Source: JAUXFS01 sp050329575 (GTDB lineage Bacteria; Pseudomonadota; Alphaproteobacteria; Rhodospirillales; Defluviicoccaceae). From it: DNA of 64,000 nucleotides. The notes below the pieces were generated by a model. It was not told the origin of the DNA, made no database searches, and saw only the letters and a list, made by a program, of their open reading frames with translations. Positions 1 to 8,376 of this stretch are shown here, piece by piece. The position numbers and the translations under genes are program-made. Numbering within the stretch: position 1 is the stretch's first letter; each line of letters opens with the position of its first letter. The stretch covers positions 1-64,000 of the forward strand of contig JBHJOP010000042.1 of NCBI GenBank assembly GCA_050329575.1, written 5' to 3'.

Positions 1-255
1 GGCCCAGTCGACGATGTCCACCTTCCACGGCAGGTCGGAGTCCGAGAACGCCTCGGCGAGTGCCGCGCTCGCGGCGAGCGGCAGCGGCCGGTCGCCGATG
101 ATGGCGAGGTCCAGGTCCGAGTGGGGTTTGGCGGCGCCCGTGACGCGGGAGCCGAAGGCCCAGACGTCGCGTTCGGGAACGTGGCGGCGGAGGATGCGGC
201 GGACGATCTTCCAGTGGTCGGGGCGAACATCGATCGCCGGCGCCTCGGTGGTCAT
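1..255 (-). CDS. MNT-type nucleotidyltransferase (antitoxin of HEPN/MNT pair), 3' end cut by window edge
   Basis: The ATG start is at 255-253 and the frame runs open off the window. The visible 85 residues contain G35-S36, ten residues, then D47-L-D49, which is the GS-X10-D-X-D signature of minimal nucleotidyltransferases. In characterised HEPN/MNT systems this enzyme neutralises the HEPN toxin by AMPylating a tyrosine of it. The start overlaps the stop of the HEPN gene by four bases (ATGA), so the two are translationally coupled and partnership is very likely. The toxin-neutralising role is inferred from family knowledge. Confidence 0.85.
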   Translation of the reverse strand, partial: MTTEAPAIDVRPDHWKIVRRILRRHVPERDVWAFGSRVTGAAKPHSDLDLAIIGDRPLPLAASAALAEAFSDSDLPWKVDIVDWA

Positions 256-665
256 GCCAAGCGCGCCCGCAACTGGTCACGCAGGTAGACCGCTTCGCGC
301 AGGAAATCGGGAATGCCGTTCACCACCGTGCACGCCACCTCCTCGTTGTAGGTGTGGCTGGTCTTGCTGCGCATCTCGCGGAACGTCCGCCAGCGCGGCC
401 AGTCGCCGAGCAGCAATCCGTGCTCGTTGCCGGAGCGGATCAGGTCCTGAAAGGGCATGGCGTCGTACTGTTCGGGGCTGGCGGATGCGGCCTCGAGATA
501 GCGCTTCAGCATCTTGTGGCCGAGTTCGTAGGTGAACTCGAAGCGCTGGATCAGGCCGTCGCGGATCTGGGTGTCGGTGGTGTCCTGCCGATAGCGGGCA
601 AGCCCTTCCTGCAGGCGGTCGATCGCCTTCTCGAAGGACCGGATGTCCAGCCTCGGCTCAGTCAT
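252..665 (-). CDS. HEPN-domain toxin / nucleotidyltransferase substrate-binding protein (HI0074 family)
   Basis: This is an all-helical protein of 137 residues, the usual size for the family. Residues R99-S-K-T-S-H104-T-Y106 form an exact RX4HXY motif, the RNase active site of HEPN toxins. Y106 is the residue AMPylated by the partner MNT protein in characterised pairs. The ATG at 665 was chosen because the MTEPR N-terminus matches family length; an upstream ATG at 806 would add about 47 residues of arginine- and proline-rich shadow sequence. The gene overlaps the MNT gene by ATGA, and its start overlaps the small upstream gene by eight bases. The toxin role is inferred; the family was first annotated simply as substrate-binding. 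Confidence 0.85.
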   Translation of the reverse strand: MTEPRLDIRSFEKAIDRLQEGLARYRQDTTDTQIRDGLIQRFEFTYELGHKMLKRYLEAASASPEQYDAMPFQDLIRSGNEHGLLLGDWPRWRTFREMRSKTSHTYNEEVACTVVNGIPDFLREAVYLRDQLRARLA

Positions 666-846
666 CCGCCGCGCGCCCGAACCCGAGTTCCCGAAGATGG
701 GCGGCGATGGCCGCGTCGAGACGGGAGCGGACGGCGCTGTCCGTGCTCTCGTCCCGGCCGAGCGCCTCCCGCAAACGCGCATGACTGGCGGATCCGCCCG
801 ATTCACTCAAGGTTTCCAACAAACGGCTGCCTTGGGCTTGATCCAT
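658..846 (-). CDS. small hypothetical protein ahead of the HEPN/MNT pair
   Basis: This 62-residue frame begins MDQAQGSRLLETL and is predicted to be largely helical, rich in Ala, Arg, Leu and Glu. I do not recognise a family. It is kept because its stop overlaps the HEPN start by eight bases in the compact style of this locus, and because its composition looks like protein rather than shadow. It could be a third component of the toxin-antitoxin operon or a leader peptide, or it could be spurious. Confidence 0.45.
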   Translation of the reverse strand: MDQAQGSRLLETLSESGGSASHARLREALGRDESTDSAVRSRLDAAIAAHLRELGFGRAADD

Positions 847-1181
847 CGTCTCCTCCCAGAGCGGCCGGCCGCGCCCGGCGGCGGGTGCCCGACCACGCGC
901 ATTCTAACCCTGCCGGGCAACCGATAGCGAGCCGAAGCGCAGCAGATGCAGCAGACAGGGAGGGGCGCCCCCTGTTTCCGAGGCCAAGATCCACCTCGCC
1001 ATCGGCAGCCTGCTCGTCCGCCGAACGAAGCATCGCCGACCATCTCGAACGGGCTCTTGCCGCGGAGCTGCCGTCGAGCAACCGTGCCATGTCGCGGTCC
1101 GCCGATGTCCGCCCCTGGTTATGAGCGGCGGGGGAGCGGCGGGTCGCTGCGGACCGAACACGGGGTTTCGGTGCCGGCCGG
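847..1181. other. intergenic stretch without a supported gene
   Basis: This 335-base stretch lies between the cytochrome b561 stop and the HEPN/MNT operon start, both on the minus strand. Open frames crossing it are arginine- and proline-rich shadows. The promoter of the HEPN/MNT operon should lie here, but I could not pick out a convincing -35/-10 pair. Confidence 0.5.
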
Positions 1182-1847
1182 TCAGAGGGTGGCGAGGAGC
1201 CAGACGACGGCGATCGCCGCCGCGACGGTGACGACCGCCCGCCAGCCGGAGACCGTTGCGGCGACGGCCGCCGCGACCGGCTTGCGGCCGTCGATCATCG
1301 CCCGGACGAGATTGTGGCCGGTCAACAGCGAATCGAGCACAACACCCCCGACATGGATGCCGATCAGCACCAAAAGAAGGTTGAACAGGCCCTCGTGGAC
1401 CTCGGCCACGGCATGGGCGACGGCGGCCGGCAGCGCTGCCGCCCAAGGCCCGCCGATATCGTCGTCGGCCGCGAACAGCCCGGTCGCCACCGTCGCCGCC
1501 AGGACGGCGAGCAGCGCGAGGATCATCCAGCCGCCGATCGGGTTGTGACCGAGCGTCGCCGGCGACCGCAGCGCGAGCAGGCCGCGCGCATGGTCGCGGA
1601 CCGCCGGCCAGCGGCGGACGAAGTCGCCGAAGCGGGAATGGCGGCCGCCGATCACCCCCCAGGCGAGGCGGAACAAGAGGGCGACGAGGATGCCCCAGCC
1701 GGCCAGGGTGTGGACCACGAACAGCAGCCCTTTGCCGTCGCCGGTGGCCCACGCGATCGCCACCAGCAGCACCAGCGTCCAGTGAAACAGCCGCGTCGGC
1801 AGGTCCCAGACGAGAACGGTTGCGGCGGGCGGACGAGCATCGGACAT
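1182..1847 (-). CDS. cytochrome b561-family membrane protein
   Basis: This 221-residue membrane protein belongs to the cytochrome b561 / Ni-hydrogenase b-type family, which binds b heme and moves electrons between the quinone pool or a c-type cytochrome and a partner. Four to five hydrophobic segments are visible. Histidines sit in the expected helices: RLFHWTLV near the N-terminus, HTLAGWG in the second helix, and HEGLFNLLLVLIGIH in the fourth, giving candidate heme ligands. The ATG at 1847 (MSDARPP) was chosen over one 19 codons upstream because VWDLPTRLFHW is the normal family N-terminus. No partner c-type cytochrome gene is adjacent, so the donor is unknown. Confidence 0.85.
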   Translation of the reverse strand: MSDARPPAATVLVWDLPTRLFHWTLVLLVAIAWATGDGKGLLFVVHTLAGWGILVALLFRLAWGVIGGRHSRFGDFVRRWPAVRDHARGLLALRSPATLGHNPIGGWMILALLAVLAATVATGLFAADDDIGGPWAAALPAAVAHAVAEVHEGLFNLLLVLIGIHVGGVVLDSLLTGHNLVRAMIDGRKPVAAAVAATVSGWRAVVTVAAAIAVVWLLATL

Positions 1848-1931
1848 CGGCGAACTCCCGAGAGGGTCGCGCCCGATCCTGGGACGAACCGCCGCGCGGT
1901 GCAAGGCCGCCGCGCCCCGCCGGGGCCGGGG

Positions 1932-2840
1932 TCAGCCGCGGAGGGGGGCGGTCTCCGCCTTCACCCACTGCCAGAACGCCCGCACCTTGGGGCGGCGGGC
2001 GGTGGCGGCGGGGCAGACCAGCCAGTAGGAGAACGGCGAGGCCAGCCGCAACGCGAACGGCGCCACCAGCCGGCCGGCGGCGATGTCGTCGTCGACCAGC
2101 ACCAGCCCGGCGAGGGCGACGCCGCGGCCGTCCATCGCCGTCTGCAGGATCATGTGGGTGTGGCTGAAGCGGGGGCCGCGGCCGGCGTCGATGCCGTCCA
2201 CGCCCGCCGCCGCCAGCCATCCCGCCCAGTCGGGGGTCGGGTCGCGGGGCAGCTTGGTCTCGTGCAGCAAGGTGACGCCGGCGAGGTCGGACGGCGTGCG
2301 CAGCCGGTCGGCGAGCGCCGGACTGCAGACCGGCGTCACCACCTCGTCGACGACCCGCTCGGCCACCACCCCCGGCCAGTCGCCGCGTCCGAAGCGGATG
2401 GCGACGTCGACGTCGTCGCGGGCGAAGTCGACGATGCGTTCGGCGGCGGCGAGGCGGAGCTCGATCTCCGGGTGCGCGTCCTGGAAGCGGCTCATCCGCG
2501 GCACCAGCCACTTGGCGGCGAACGACGGCAGGGTGCTGACCGTCAGCGGCCCGGCGCCGTCGCGTCCGCCCAGCCGCTCGACCGCGGCGGCGAGGCCGTC
2601 GAGGGCGTCGCGCACCGCCGGGAACAGCGTCTGGCCCTCGTCGGTCAGCAGCAGCGCCCGGTTGAAGCGGCGGAACAGGGTGAGCCCGAGCCGGTCCTCG
2701 AGCGCCTTGACCTGGTGGCTGATCGCCGCCTGGGTGACCGCGAGCTCCTCGGCGGCGCGCGTGAAACTGAGATGACGGGCGGCGGCCTCGAAGGCGCGCA
2801 GGCCGTTCAGCGGCGGCAGACGACGGCTCACGATCGACAC
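1932..2840 (-). CDS. LysR-family transcriptional regulator, GcvA-like
   Basis: This 302-residue regulator opens with the GcvA-type N-terminus RLPPLNGLRAFEAAARHLSF, followed by a winged helix-turn-helix (roughly residues 20-65, AAEELAVTQAAISHQVKALE) and a LysR substrate-binding domain over the rest. It is divergent from a DUF1127 gene 139 bases away. LysR proteins usually act on the adjacent divergent promoter, so DUF1127 is the most likely target. The co-inducer is unknown. The DNA-binding assignment is secure; true orthology to E. coli GcvA is not implied. Confidence 0.92.
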   Translation of the reverse strand: MSIVSRRLPPLNGLRAFEAAARHLSFTRAAEELAVTQAAISHQVKALEDRLGLTLFRRFNRALLLTDEGQTLFPAVRDALDGLAAAVERLGGRDGAGPLTVSTLPSFAAKWLVPRMSRFQDAHPEIELRLAAAERIVDFARDDVDVAIRFGRGDWPGVVAERVVDEVVTPVCSPALADRLRTPSDLAGVTLLHETKLPRDPTPDWAGWLAAAGVDGIDAGRGPRFSHTHMILQTAMDGRGVALAGLVLVDDDIAAGRLVAPFALRLASPFSYWLVCPAATARRPKVRAFWQWVKAETAPLRG

Positions 2841-2979
2841 CTCGCATGAATTTTTCTAAGCCATACCCTACGAATCCTCGTTTGTCGAGGGCGCCGGGGG
2901 TGTGTAGGCTGACGCCGATGCTCGCCGAACGGCGCGGCTTTTTTCGGCGAATTTTAGACGTAAGAATTGGAGAACCAGG
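2841..2979. promoter_or_regulatory. divergent LysR / DUF1127 promoter region
   Basis: These 139 bases separate the divergent LysR and DUF1127 starts and are locally AT-rich (around 2850-2875 and 2938-2968) compared with the flanking genes. A T-N11-A LysR-type operator is expected here, but several weak candidates exist and none stands out. A ribosome-binding site (GGAG) precedes the DUF1127 start. Confidence 0.4.
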
Positions 2980-3228
2980 ATGAACGTTCCCTCCTCGATG
3001 GTGGCGAAGGCGGGGTGCGGCGCCGGGATCGACTGCGGCCGGCGGACCCCGCTCCGGCGGAAAGTACAAGAATCTCTCATCCGTGTCTTCGACGCGATGG
3101 GCGATTGGCAGGACCGCGCGGCGGCCCGCCGGCGACTGATGACGCTCGACGAGCGCGCCCTCCACGATCTCGGGCTCAATCGGGATGCGATCGACGCGGA
3201 GGCGCACAAGCCGTTCTGGAGGCCGTGA
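2980..3228 (+). CDS. DUF1127 domain protein
   Basis: This 82-residue protein ends in a DUF1127 domain: a basic segment WQDRAAARRRLMTLDERALHDLGLNRDAI, split here in the usual place after RRRL. The domain is common in alphaproteobacteria and is tied to phosphate metabolism, RNA turnover and stress in species where it has been studied. The N-terminal 35 residues include two cysteines (CGAGIDC) and are not conserved in the family as I know it. The ATG at 2980 follows a good GGAG site. It is transcribed away from the LysR gene, its likely regulator. Confidence 0.8.
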   Translation: MNVPSSMVAKAGCGAGIDCGRRTPLRRKVQESLIRVFDAMGDWQDRAAARRRLMTLDERALHDLGLNRDAIDAEAHKPFWRP

Positions 3229-3363
3229 CCGGGGCGGCGGGCGAAACCGGGCGTGCGCCCGGGATGGCGCCGGGGATTGCGCCCGGGATTGCGGTTGTGG
3301 TGCGGGAAGCGGGCGGGCTATCCTCGCCGCAAACCGGCGACGACCGCAACGGAGGAGACGACG

Positions 3364-4383
3364 ATGACCCCGCCCAACTTCGTGATCAGCGTCCGCAGCG
3401 TCGAGCGGCGCAAGGGCCGCGAGCCGGCGTTCGGCAACGATCCGGGACCGACCCGCTATCTGCTGGTCCCCGACGGCGAGACGCCGCATCCGGAGCGGCA
3501 CCGGCTGGCGGCGTCGGAGTGGCTGAAGCTGGTGGTCGAGGAGGCCGAGGTCGGCCTCCGGCCGGTGGAGCCGGACAGCCCGGTCGCCGGCTACGCGTTC
3601 GGCGACGTGTTGATCTTCGTCCACGGCTACAACAACTCGCAGGATGCGGTGATGCACCGTCACAACCTGCTGCAGAAGCGTCTCGGCGAGCACGGCTACA
3701 AGGGCGCCATCGTCAGCTTCGACTGGCCGAGCGCGACCTCGACCCTGAACTATCTCGAGGACCGCTCCGACGCCCGCGCCACCGCCGAACGCCTGGTCCA
3801 CGACGGCATCGCCGTGCTCGCCCGCAACCAGCTCGCCCAGGACCGCAACCGGTGCGACATCGACGTCCACCTGCTCGGCCATTCCACCGGCGCCTACGTG
3901 ATCCGCGAGAGCTTCTACATCGCCGAGCAGAACCGCAGCATCTCGCGGGTCAACTGGATGGTCAGCCAGGTCGCGTTCATCGGCGGCGATATCGCCCGGT
4001 CGTCGCTGGCGGCGAGCGATTCCAAGTCGGGGTCGTTGTTCCGGCACGCGCTCAGGATCACCAACTACCAGAATGCCCACGACAGCGCGCTGCAGATGTC
4101 GAACGCCAAACGGGTCGGCATCGCGCCCCGGGTCGGCCGCGTCGGCGTCCCGGAAGGTGCCCCCGGCAGCGTCGTCAACGTCGACTGCAGCGCCCACTGG
4201 CGGACGCTCGACGAGCAGGCCAGCGCCGCCGAGGGCAACTGGTCGCACTCCTGGCACTTCGACGATCCCGTGTTCGCCGAGGATCTGTTCCTGACCATCC
4301 TCGGCCACGACGACCGCAACGTCTTGCCGACGCGCACGCTCGACGGCGGACGGCTGGCGCTGCGGGTCCCCGACCGGCCGTGA
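3364..4383 (+). CDS. alpha/beta hydrolase of the DUF900 type
   Basis: This 339-residue protein has alpha/beta-hydrolase hallmarks: an oxyanion-hole stretch VLIFVHGYNNSQ, then the nucleophile elbow LLGHSTGAYV with Ser as the predicted nucleophile, and DWPS between them. The arrangement matches the DUF900 hydrolases. The substrate is unknown and no signal peptide is seen. The ATG at 3364 follows GGAGACGACG. It overlaps the next gene by four bases (GTGA), so the hydrolase and oxidoreductase probably form one operon, perhaps with coupled catabolic roles (inference). Confidence 0.8.
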   Translation: MTPPNFVISVRSVERRKGREPAFGNDPGPTRYLLVPDGETPHPERHRLAASEWLKLVVEEAEVGLRPVEPDSPVAGYAFGDVLIFVHGYNNSQDAVMHRHNLLQKRLGEHGYKGAIVSFDWPSATSTLNYLEDRSDARATAERLVHDGIAVLARNQLAQDRNRCDIDVHLLGHSTGAYVIRESFYIAEQNRSISRVNWMVSQVAFIGGDIARSSLAASDSKSGSLFRHALRITNYQNAHDSALQMSNAKRVGIAPRVGRVGVPEGAPGSVVNVDCSAHWRTLDEQASAAEGNWSHSWHFDDPVFAEDLFLTILGHDDRNVLPTRTLDGGRLALRVPDRP

Positions 4384-5684
4384 CCGGCGGCCGCGGCTGC
4401 GATGCGGTGATCGTCGGCGCCGGGATCATCGGCGCGGCGGTGGCGCTCGAGCTCGCCCGCCGCGGCTGGCGGACGGTCAACCTCGACCGGCTGCCGGCGG
4501 CGGGCTACGGCTCGACCGGCAATTCCTGCGCCATCGTCCGCTTCCACTATTCGACCTTCGAGGGCGCCGCCCTCGCCTGGGAGGGGCATGGCTGCTGGAC
4601 GCGCTGGGGCGACCACCTCGGCGTCGCCGACGAGCGCGGCCTCGCCCGCTTCCACGAATGCGGCTGCCTGATCGTCAAGACCGAGGGCAACGGTTTCCTG
4701 CGCCGGGTCGTCCAGCTGATGGACGGGCTCGGCATCCCCCATCGGGAGTGGGACGCGGCCGCGATGCGCGCCGCCTATCCGTTCTACGACACCCGCCGCT
4801 TCGCGCCGGTGCGCCGGCCCGACGACCCCGGCTTCGGCGAGGGCGAGGGCGGCGAGATCGCGGGCGCGGTGTTCTTTCCCAACGCCGGCTACGTCAACGA
4901 TCCGCAGCTCGCCGCCCACAACCTGCAGCGGGCCGCCGAGGCCGCCGGCGCGCGGTTCCGCTTCAACGCCGAGGTCGCCGCGATCCGCAAGGACGGCGGC
5001 GGCCGGATCGCCGGGGTGGTGCTGGCCGACGGCGAGGCGATCGCGGCGCCGGTGGTCGTCAACGCCGCCGGCCCCCATGCGGCGAAGGTCAATGCCCTGG
5101 CCGGCGCCGACGCCGACATGACCATCGGCACCCGTGCGCTGCGCCAGGAGATCGCCCACGTGGCGGCGCCGGCGGGCGGCGCGCTGCCGTTCTTCGCCTC
5201 CGACGGCGACGTCGGCGTCTACGCCCGCCCCGAGATCGGCGGCCACCTGCTGGTCGGCAGCGAGGATCCGCCGTGCGACCGGCGACAGTGGGTCGATCCC
5301 GACGCCTTCGACCGCAACCTGACCGACCAGGCGCGAACGCAGGTGCTGCGCCTCGCCCAGCGCATCCCGGCGCTCGGCATCCCCGACAGCCTGCGCGGCG
5401 TCGTCGACCTCTACGATGTCAGCGACGACTGGCTGCCGATCTACGACCGCTCGGCGGTGCCGGGCTTCTACATGGCGGTCGGCACCAGCGGCCACCAGTT
5501 CAAGACCGCGCCGGTGGTCGGCGCGCTGATGGCCGAGCTGATCGTCCGCTGCGAGGCGGGCCAGGACCACGACGCCGAGCCCGTCCGTTTCCACCTCGCG
5601 CGCACCCACCGCACCCTCGATCTCGGCGTCTTCTCGCGCCGCCGCCCGGTCAATGCGGAGAGCAGCTTCTCGGTGCTGGGGTGA
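4380..5684 (+). CDS. FAD-dependent oxidoreductase (DAO family)
   Basis: This 434-residue flavoenzyme of the D-amino-acid / sarcosine oxidase (DAO) superfamily starts almost at its dinucleotide-binding fold: AVIVGAGIIGAAVALELARRG, the Rossmann GxGxxG, near residues 9-28. A C-terminal ATG-type motif (MAVGTSGHQFKTAPVVG) helps bind FAD. The amine or amino acid substrate cannot be read from sequence. The only start consistent with a complete Rossmann fold is GTG at 4380, which overlaps the hydrolase stop as GTGA. Confidence 0.87.
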   Translation: MTGGRGCDAVIVGAGIIGAAVALELARRGWRTVNLDRLPAAGYGSTGNSCAIVRFHYSTFEGAALAWEGHGCWTRWGDHLGVADERGLARFHECGCLIVKTEGNGFLRRVVQLMDGLGIPHREWDAAAMRAAYPFYDTRRFAPVRRPDDPGFGEGEGGEIAGAVFFPNAGYVNDPQLAAHNLQRAAEAAGARFRFNAEVAAIRKDGGGRIAGVVLADGEAIAAPVVVNAAGPHAAKVNALAGADADMTIGTRALRQEIAHVAAPAGGALPFFASDGDVGVYARPEIGGHLLVGSEDPPCDRRQWVDPDAFDRNLTDQARTQVLRLAQRIPALGIPDSLRGVVDLYDVSDDWLPIYDRSAVPGFYMAVGTSGHQFKTAPVVGALMAELIVRCEAGQDHDAEPVRFHLARTHRTLDLGVFSRRRPVNAESSFSVLG

Positions 5685-5779
5685 GGCGCGCGGGCGGACC
5701 GACATCGGCGTTGTCGATCCTCGACCAAAAAAAAGCCGGAAATTCCGGGGACGCTGATCGGCTGAAGCGGGAGGTGGCG

Positions 5780-6574
5780 ATGGGCGGGCTCGTTCGTCGG
5801 GGCTTCGGCGTCGGTCGAGGTGCGGGGCGCGGCGTGCGGATCGGGACCTGGGGCGCGGCGCTGATCGCGGCGGCGATCGGCGGCGAGGCGGGGGCGACCG
5901 TTCTGACGTTCGACCAGGGCCGGAGCGCGACCGGCGCCGAGGTGATCCCGGCCGGCGCCGGCGGGACCGTGGCGCCGGACTACGGGGATCGGGTGACGGG
6001 GCCGGCGATGGCGGTCACCGGCGGCACCTTCACCTACGGCAACCGCGGCGAGGGCTTCACGCCCAACGTCGTCGTCGACTACGCGCCGGCCAGTCGGGCG
6101 CGGTTGTGGACCACCGACTACGGCGATCTGGTCAACGTGATGTTCGTCCTCGCCAATTCCGGCGGCGAGATGGCCATCCGGCTGACCGCCGATCCCGGCT
6201 TCGAGGTGCTGCTCTACGGCTTCGATCTCGGCGGCTGGCCGAGGACGGACTACACCATCGACGGGGTCAGCGTGATCGCCGACGGGACGACGCTCGATGC
6301 CCGCTCCGACGTGCCGGTCGAAGGCGACGCCAGCGGGCCGGGACAGACCACGATCGCGTTCGCGACGCCGCTGCGCGGGATCGATCTGCTGATCGCCATC
6401 GACTTCGCCAACCTCCCCGTCGGCTTGCAGGACAACATCGGCATCGACAACGTCCGCTTCGGCCAGCATCCGCGGCCGATCCCGCTGCCGGCGGCGCTGC
6501 CGCTGTCGGCCTCGGCCCTGGCGTTGCTGGGGGTCGCCGCATGGCGCTCGGCCCGCCCACGGCGTCGCACCTAG
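5780..6574 (+). CDS. VPLPA-CTERM sorting-domain surface protein
   Basis: This 264-residue exported protein has an N-terminal signal-like stretch (WGAALIAAAIGGEAGA), a beta-rich body with no recognised enzyme motif, and a C-terminal tripartite signal: IPLPAALPL, a hydrophobic segment, then the basic tail RSARPRRRT. That layout is the VPLPA variant of PEP-CTERM sorting signals, processed by an exosortase and displayed at the surface in other bacteria. The start ATG follows GGGAGGTGGCG. No exosortase gene is in the window. Function beyond surface location is unknown. Confidence 0.82.
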   Translation: MGGLVRRGFGVGRGAGRGVRIGTWGAALIAAAIGGEAGATVLTFDQGRSATGAEVIPAGAGGTVAPDYGDRVTGPAMAVTGGTFTYGNRGEGFTPNVVVDYAPASRARLWTTDYGDLVNVMFVLANSGGEMAIRLTADPGFEVLLYGFDLGGWPRTDYTIDGVSVIADGTTLDARSDVPVEGDASGPGQTTIAFATPLRGIDLLIAIDFANLPVGLQDNIGIDNVRFGQHPRPIPLPAALPLSASALALLGVAAWRSARPRRRT

Positions 6575-6590
6575 GAGGACGGCCGCCGGC

Positions 6591-7541
6591 TTACACCTGC
6601 CGTGTGGCACGGGGGTGGGCGGCGCGGTGGACGCGGGCGATCTGGGCGGCGTCGACGGCGGTGTAGCGCTGGGTGGTCGACAGGGACGCGTGGCCGAGCA
6701 GCTCCTGGATGGTGCGCAGGTCGCCGCCGCCGGCGAGCAGATGGGTGGCGAAGCTGTGGCGGAGCGCATGCGGCGTCGCCGTTTCCGGCAAGCCGAGCCG
6801 GACCCGCAGCCGGCGCACTTGGCGCTGCACGACGCCGGCTGCGAGGGCCTTGCCGCGGGCGCCGACGAACAGCGGGCCGTCACGGCCGGAGTCGTAGGGG
6901 CAGGCTTGCAGATAGGCGGCGATCGCCCGCGCCACCACCGGCAGCACCGGCACCAGACGCTGCTTGCGGCCCTTGCCGGTGACCATCAGCGTCTCGCCCG
7001 CCGACGCGTCGCGGCGCCGCAGCGCCAGCGCCTCGCCGATGCGCAGGCCACAGCCGTAGAGGAGCGTCAGCAGCGCGGTGTCGCGGAGCCCGATCCACAC
7101 CTCGTCGTCGAGGGCCGCGACCGCGTCGACCGCCGCCAGGGCCTGGCGCTCGGTCAACGGCCGGGGCAGGGGCCTGGCGACCTTCGGCGTGCGCACCGCG
7201 GCGACCGCGGCGGTGTCGGCGAGACCGTTGCGGGCGAGATGACGGAACAGGCTGCGCAGCGTCGCCATCGCCCGGGCGATGGACGCGCGCGCGAGCCCGG
7301 CGGCGGCACGGTCGGCGAGGAAGGCGCGGACGTCGGCCGCGGTCAGCGCCCGCAGGTCGGCGAGGTCCGGCACCGCGCCGAGATGGCGGCCGAGAAAGGC
7401 GAGGAAGGCGTTGAGGTCGTGGCCGTAGGCGGCCAGCGTGTGGGCCGACAGCCGGCGCTCACCGGCCAGCCAGCGGCGCCAGCCGTCGACGGCCGCGGCG
7501 AGCGCGGGCGAGACCGCGAGGTCCGCCGCCGGCTCGTTCAC
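6591..7541 (-). CDS. xerC: tyrosine recombinase XerC
   Basis: This 316-residue site-specific recombinase resolves chromosome dimers at dif together with XerD. Counting from the GTG at 7541, the full catalytic set is visible: R167 (GCGLRIGE), K190 (TGKGRKQR), H258-x-x-R261 (HALRHSFATH), H284 (LLGHAS) and nucleophile Y293 (TTQRY). An N-terminal SAM-like core-binding domain covers about residues 10-105. The GTG overlaps the DUF484 stop as GTGA; an ATG at 7565 would add eight residues and cannot be excluded. The DUF484-xerC order is the classic proteobacterial one. Confidence 0.93.
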   Translation of the reverse strand: MNEPAADLAVSPALAAAVDGWRRWLAGERRLSAHTLAAYGHDLNAFLAFLGRHLGAVPDLADLRALTAADVRAFLADRAAAGLARASIARAMATLRSLFRHLARNGLADTAAVAAVRTPKVARPLPRPLTERQALAAVDAVAALDDEVWIGLRDTALLTLLYGCGLRIGEALALRRRDASAGETLMVTGKGRKQRLVPVLPVVARAIAAYLQACPYDSGRDGPLFVGARGKALAAGVVQRQVRRLRVRLGLPETATPHALRHSFATHLLAGGGDLRTIQELLGHASLSTTQRYTAVDAAQIARVHRAAHPRATRQV

Positions 7542-8323
7542 GCCGCCAGCAGCCGGCGCAGGCATACCTCGAGGATTCGCGCCAGGAAGCGCAGCAGCTC
7601 GGTGCCCTGGCCGGCGTGAAAGGCGCCTTCCCGGCGGATGCCGAGCGCCAACAGGCCGGCCGCGGCCTGCGGACCCGGACGCAGCCGGGCGAACGCCGCC
7701 GAGCGCACCAGCCCGGCGCCGCCGGCGAACACCGCCCCGTCGTCGACCAACTCGCGGACCAGCCGCACCTCGCGGCCGGTGCCGACCAGGCGGTCGACCT
7801 CGCCGTCACCGAGCGTGGCGACGTCGGAGACGGCCGCCGCCAGGACCGTCGGCGCCTCGAGGCCGACCACCGCCACGTCGACGTCGAGCACCGCCGGGAG
7901 TTCGTCGGTGACGATCTCGACCAGGTCGTGAAGGTCCTCGGCGGCGAGCAGCGCCAGCACCGCATCGTGGGTGCGGGTCTGATAGGCCATGTTGGACCGG
8001 CTGGTCTCGATCACCTCGTGGGTGGTGTTGCGCAGGCCCTCGAGCTCCTGCTTCAGGGTGTCGACCATGAACCGCTGCATGTCGACCACGACCTCGCCCG
8101 TCCAGCGTTCGGGCGGTGTCATCAGCTTCAGGAGCTCGGGGCGGCAGGCGAGAAAATCGGGATGCCGACGCAGGAAGTCGGTGACCTGGTCGGCGGTGAC
8201 GCCGGCCGCCGCGGCGGTTCCGGCGCCGCCGTCCGAGCCGGCATCGCCGCCACGATCGCCGGGCTCGCCCGACCGCTTGTCGGCGGCCACGCCGGGGGTT
8301 ACGCCGGTGCGCTCCTGTGTCAT
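7538..8323 (-). CDS. DUF484 family protein (GAF-like fold)
   Basis: This 261-residue protein is a DUF484 member. After a low-complexity Gly/Ala/Asp-rich N-terminus (about 40 residues) comes DFLRRHPDFLACRPELL, the typical entry to the family, then a GAF-like domain. In gammaproteobacteria the equivalent gene also precedes xerC; its biochemical role is unknown. It overlaps xerC by four bases and is divergent from priA across 53 bases. Confidence 0.85.
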   Translation of the reverse strand: MTQERTGVTPGVAADKRSGEPGDRGGDAGSDGGAGTAAAAGVTADQVTDFLRRHPDFLACRPELLKLMTPPERWTGEVVVDMQRFMVDTLKQELEGLRNTTHEVIETSRSNMAYQTRTHDAVLALLAAEDLHDLVEIVTDELPAVLDVDVAVVGLEAPTVLAAAVSDVATLGDGEVDRLVGTGREVRLVRELVDDGAVFAGGAGLVRSAAFARLRPGPQAAAGLLALGIRREGAFHAGQGTELLRFLARILEVCLRRLLAA

Positions 8324-8376
8324 GACCGAGGCGTATAGCAGATTCGCCCGCGCTCTGCGAACGGCTAATATGCGTC

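Noticed and set aside
904..4308. Very long open frame on the minus strand (over 1,100 codons)
   Set aside because: It crosses the LysR and cytochrome b561 genes in another frame and is dominated by Arg, Pro and Ala. It is a shadow of high-GC coding sequence.
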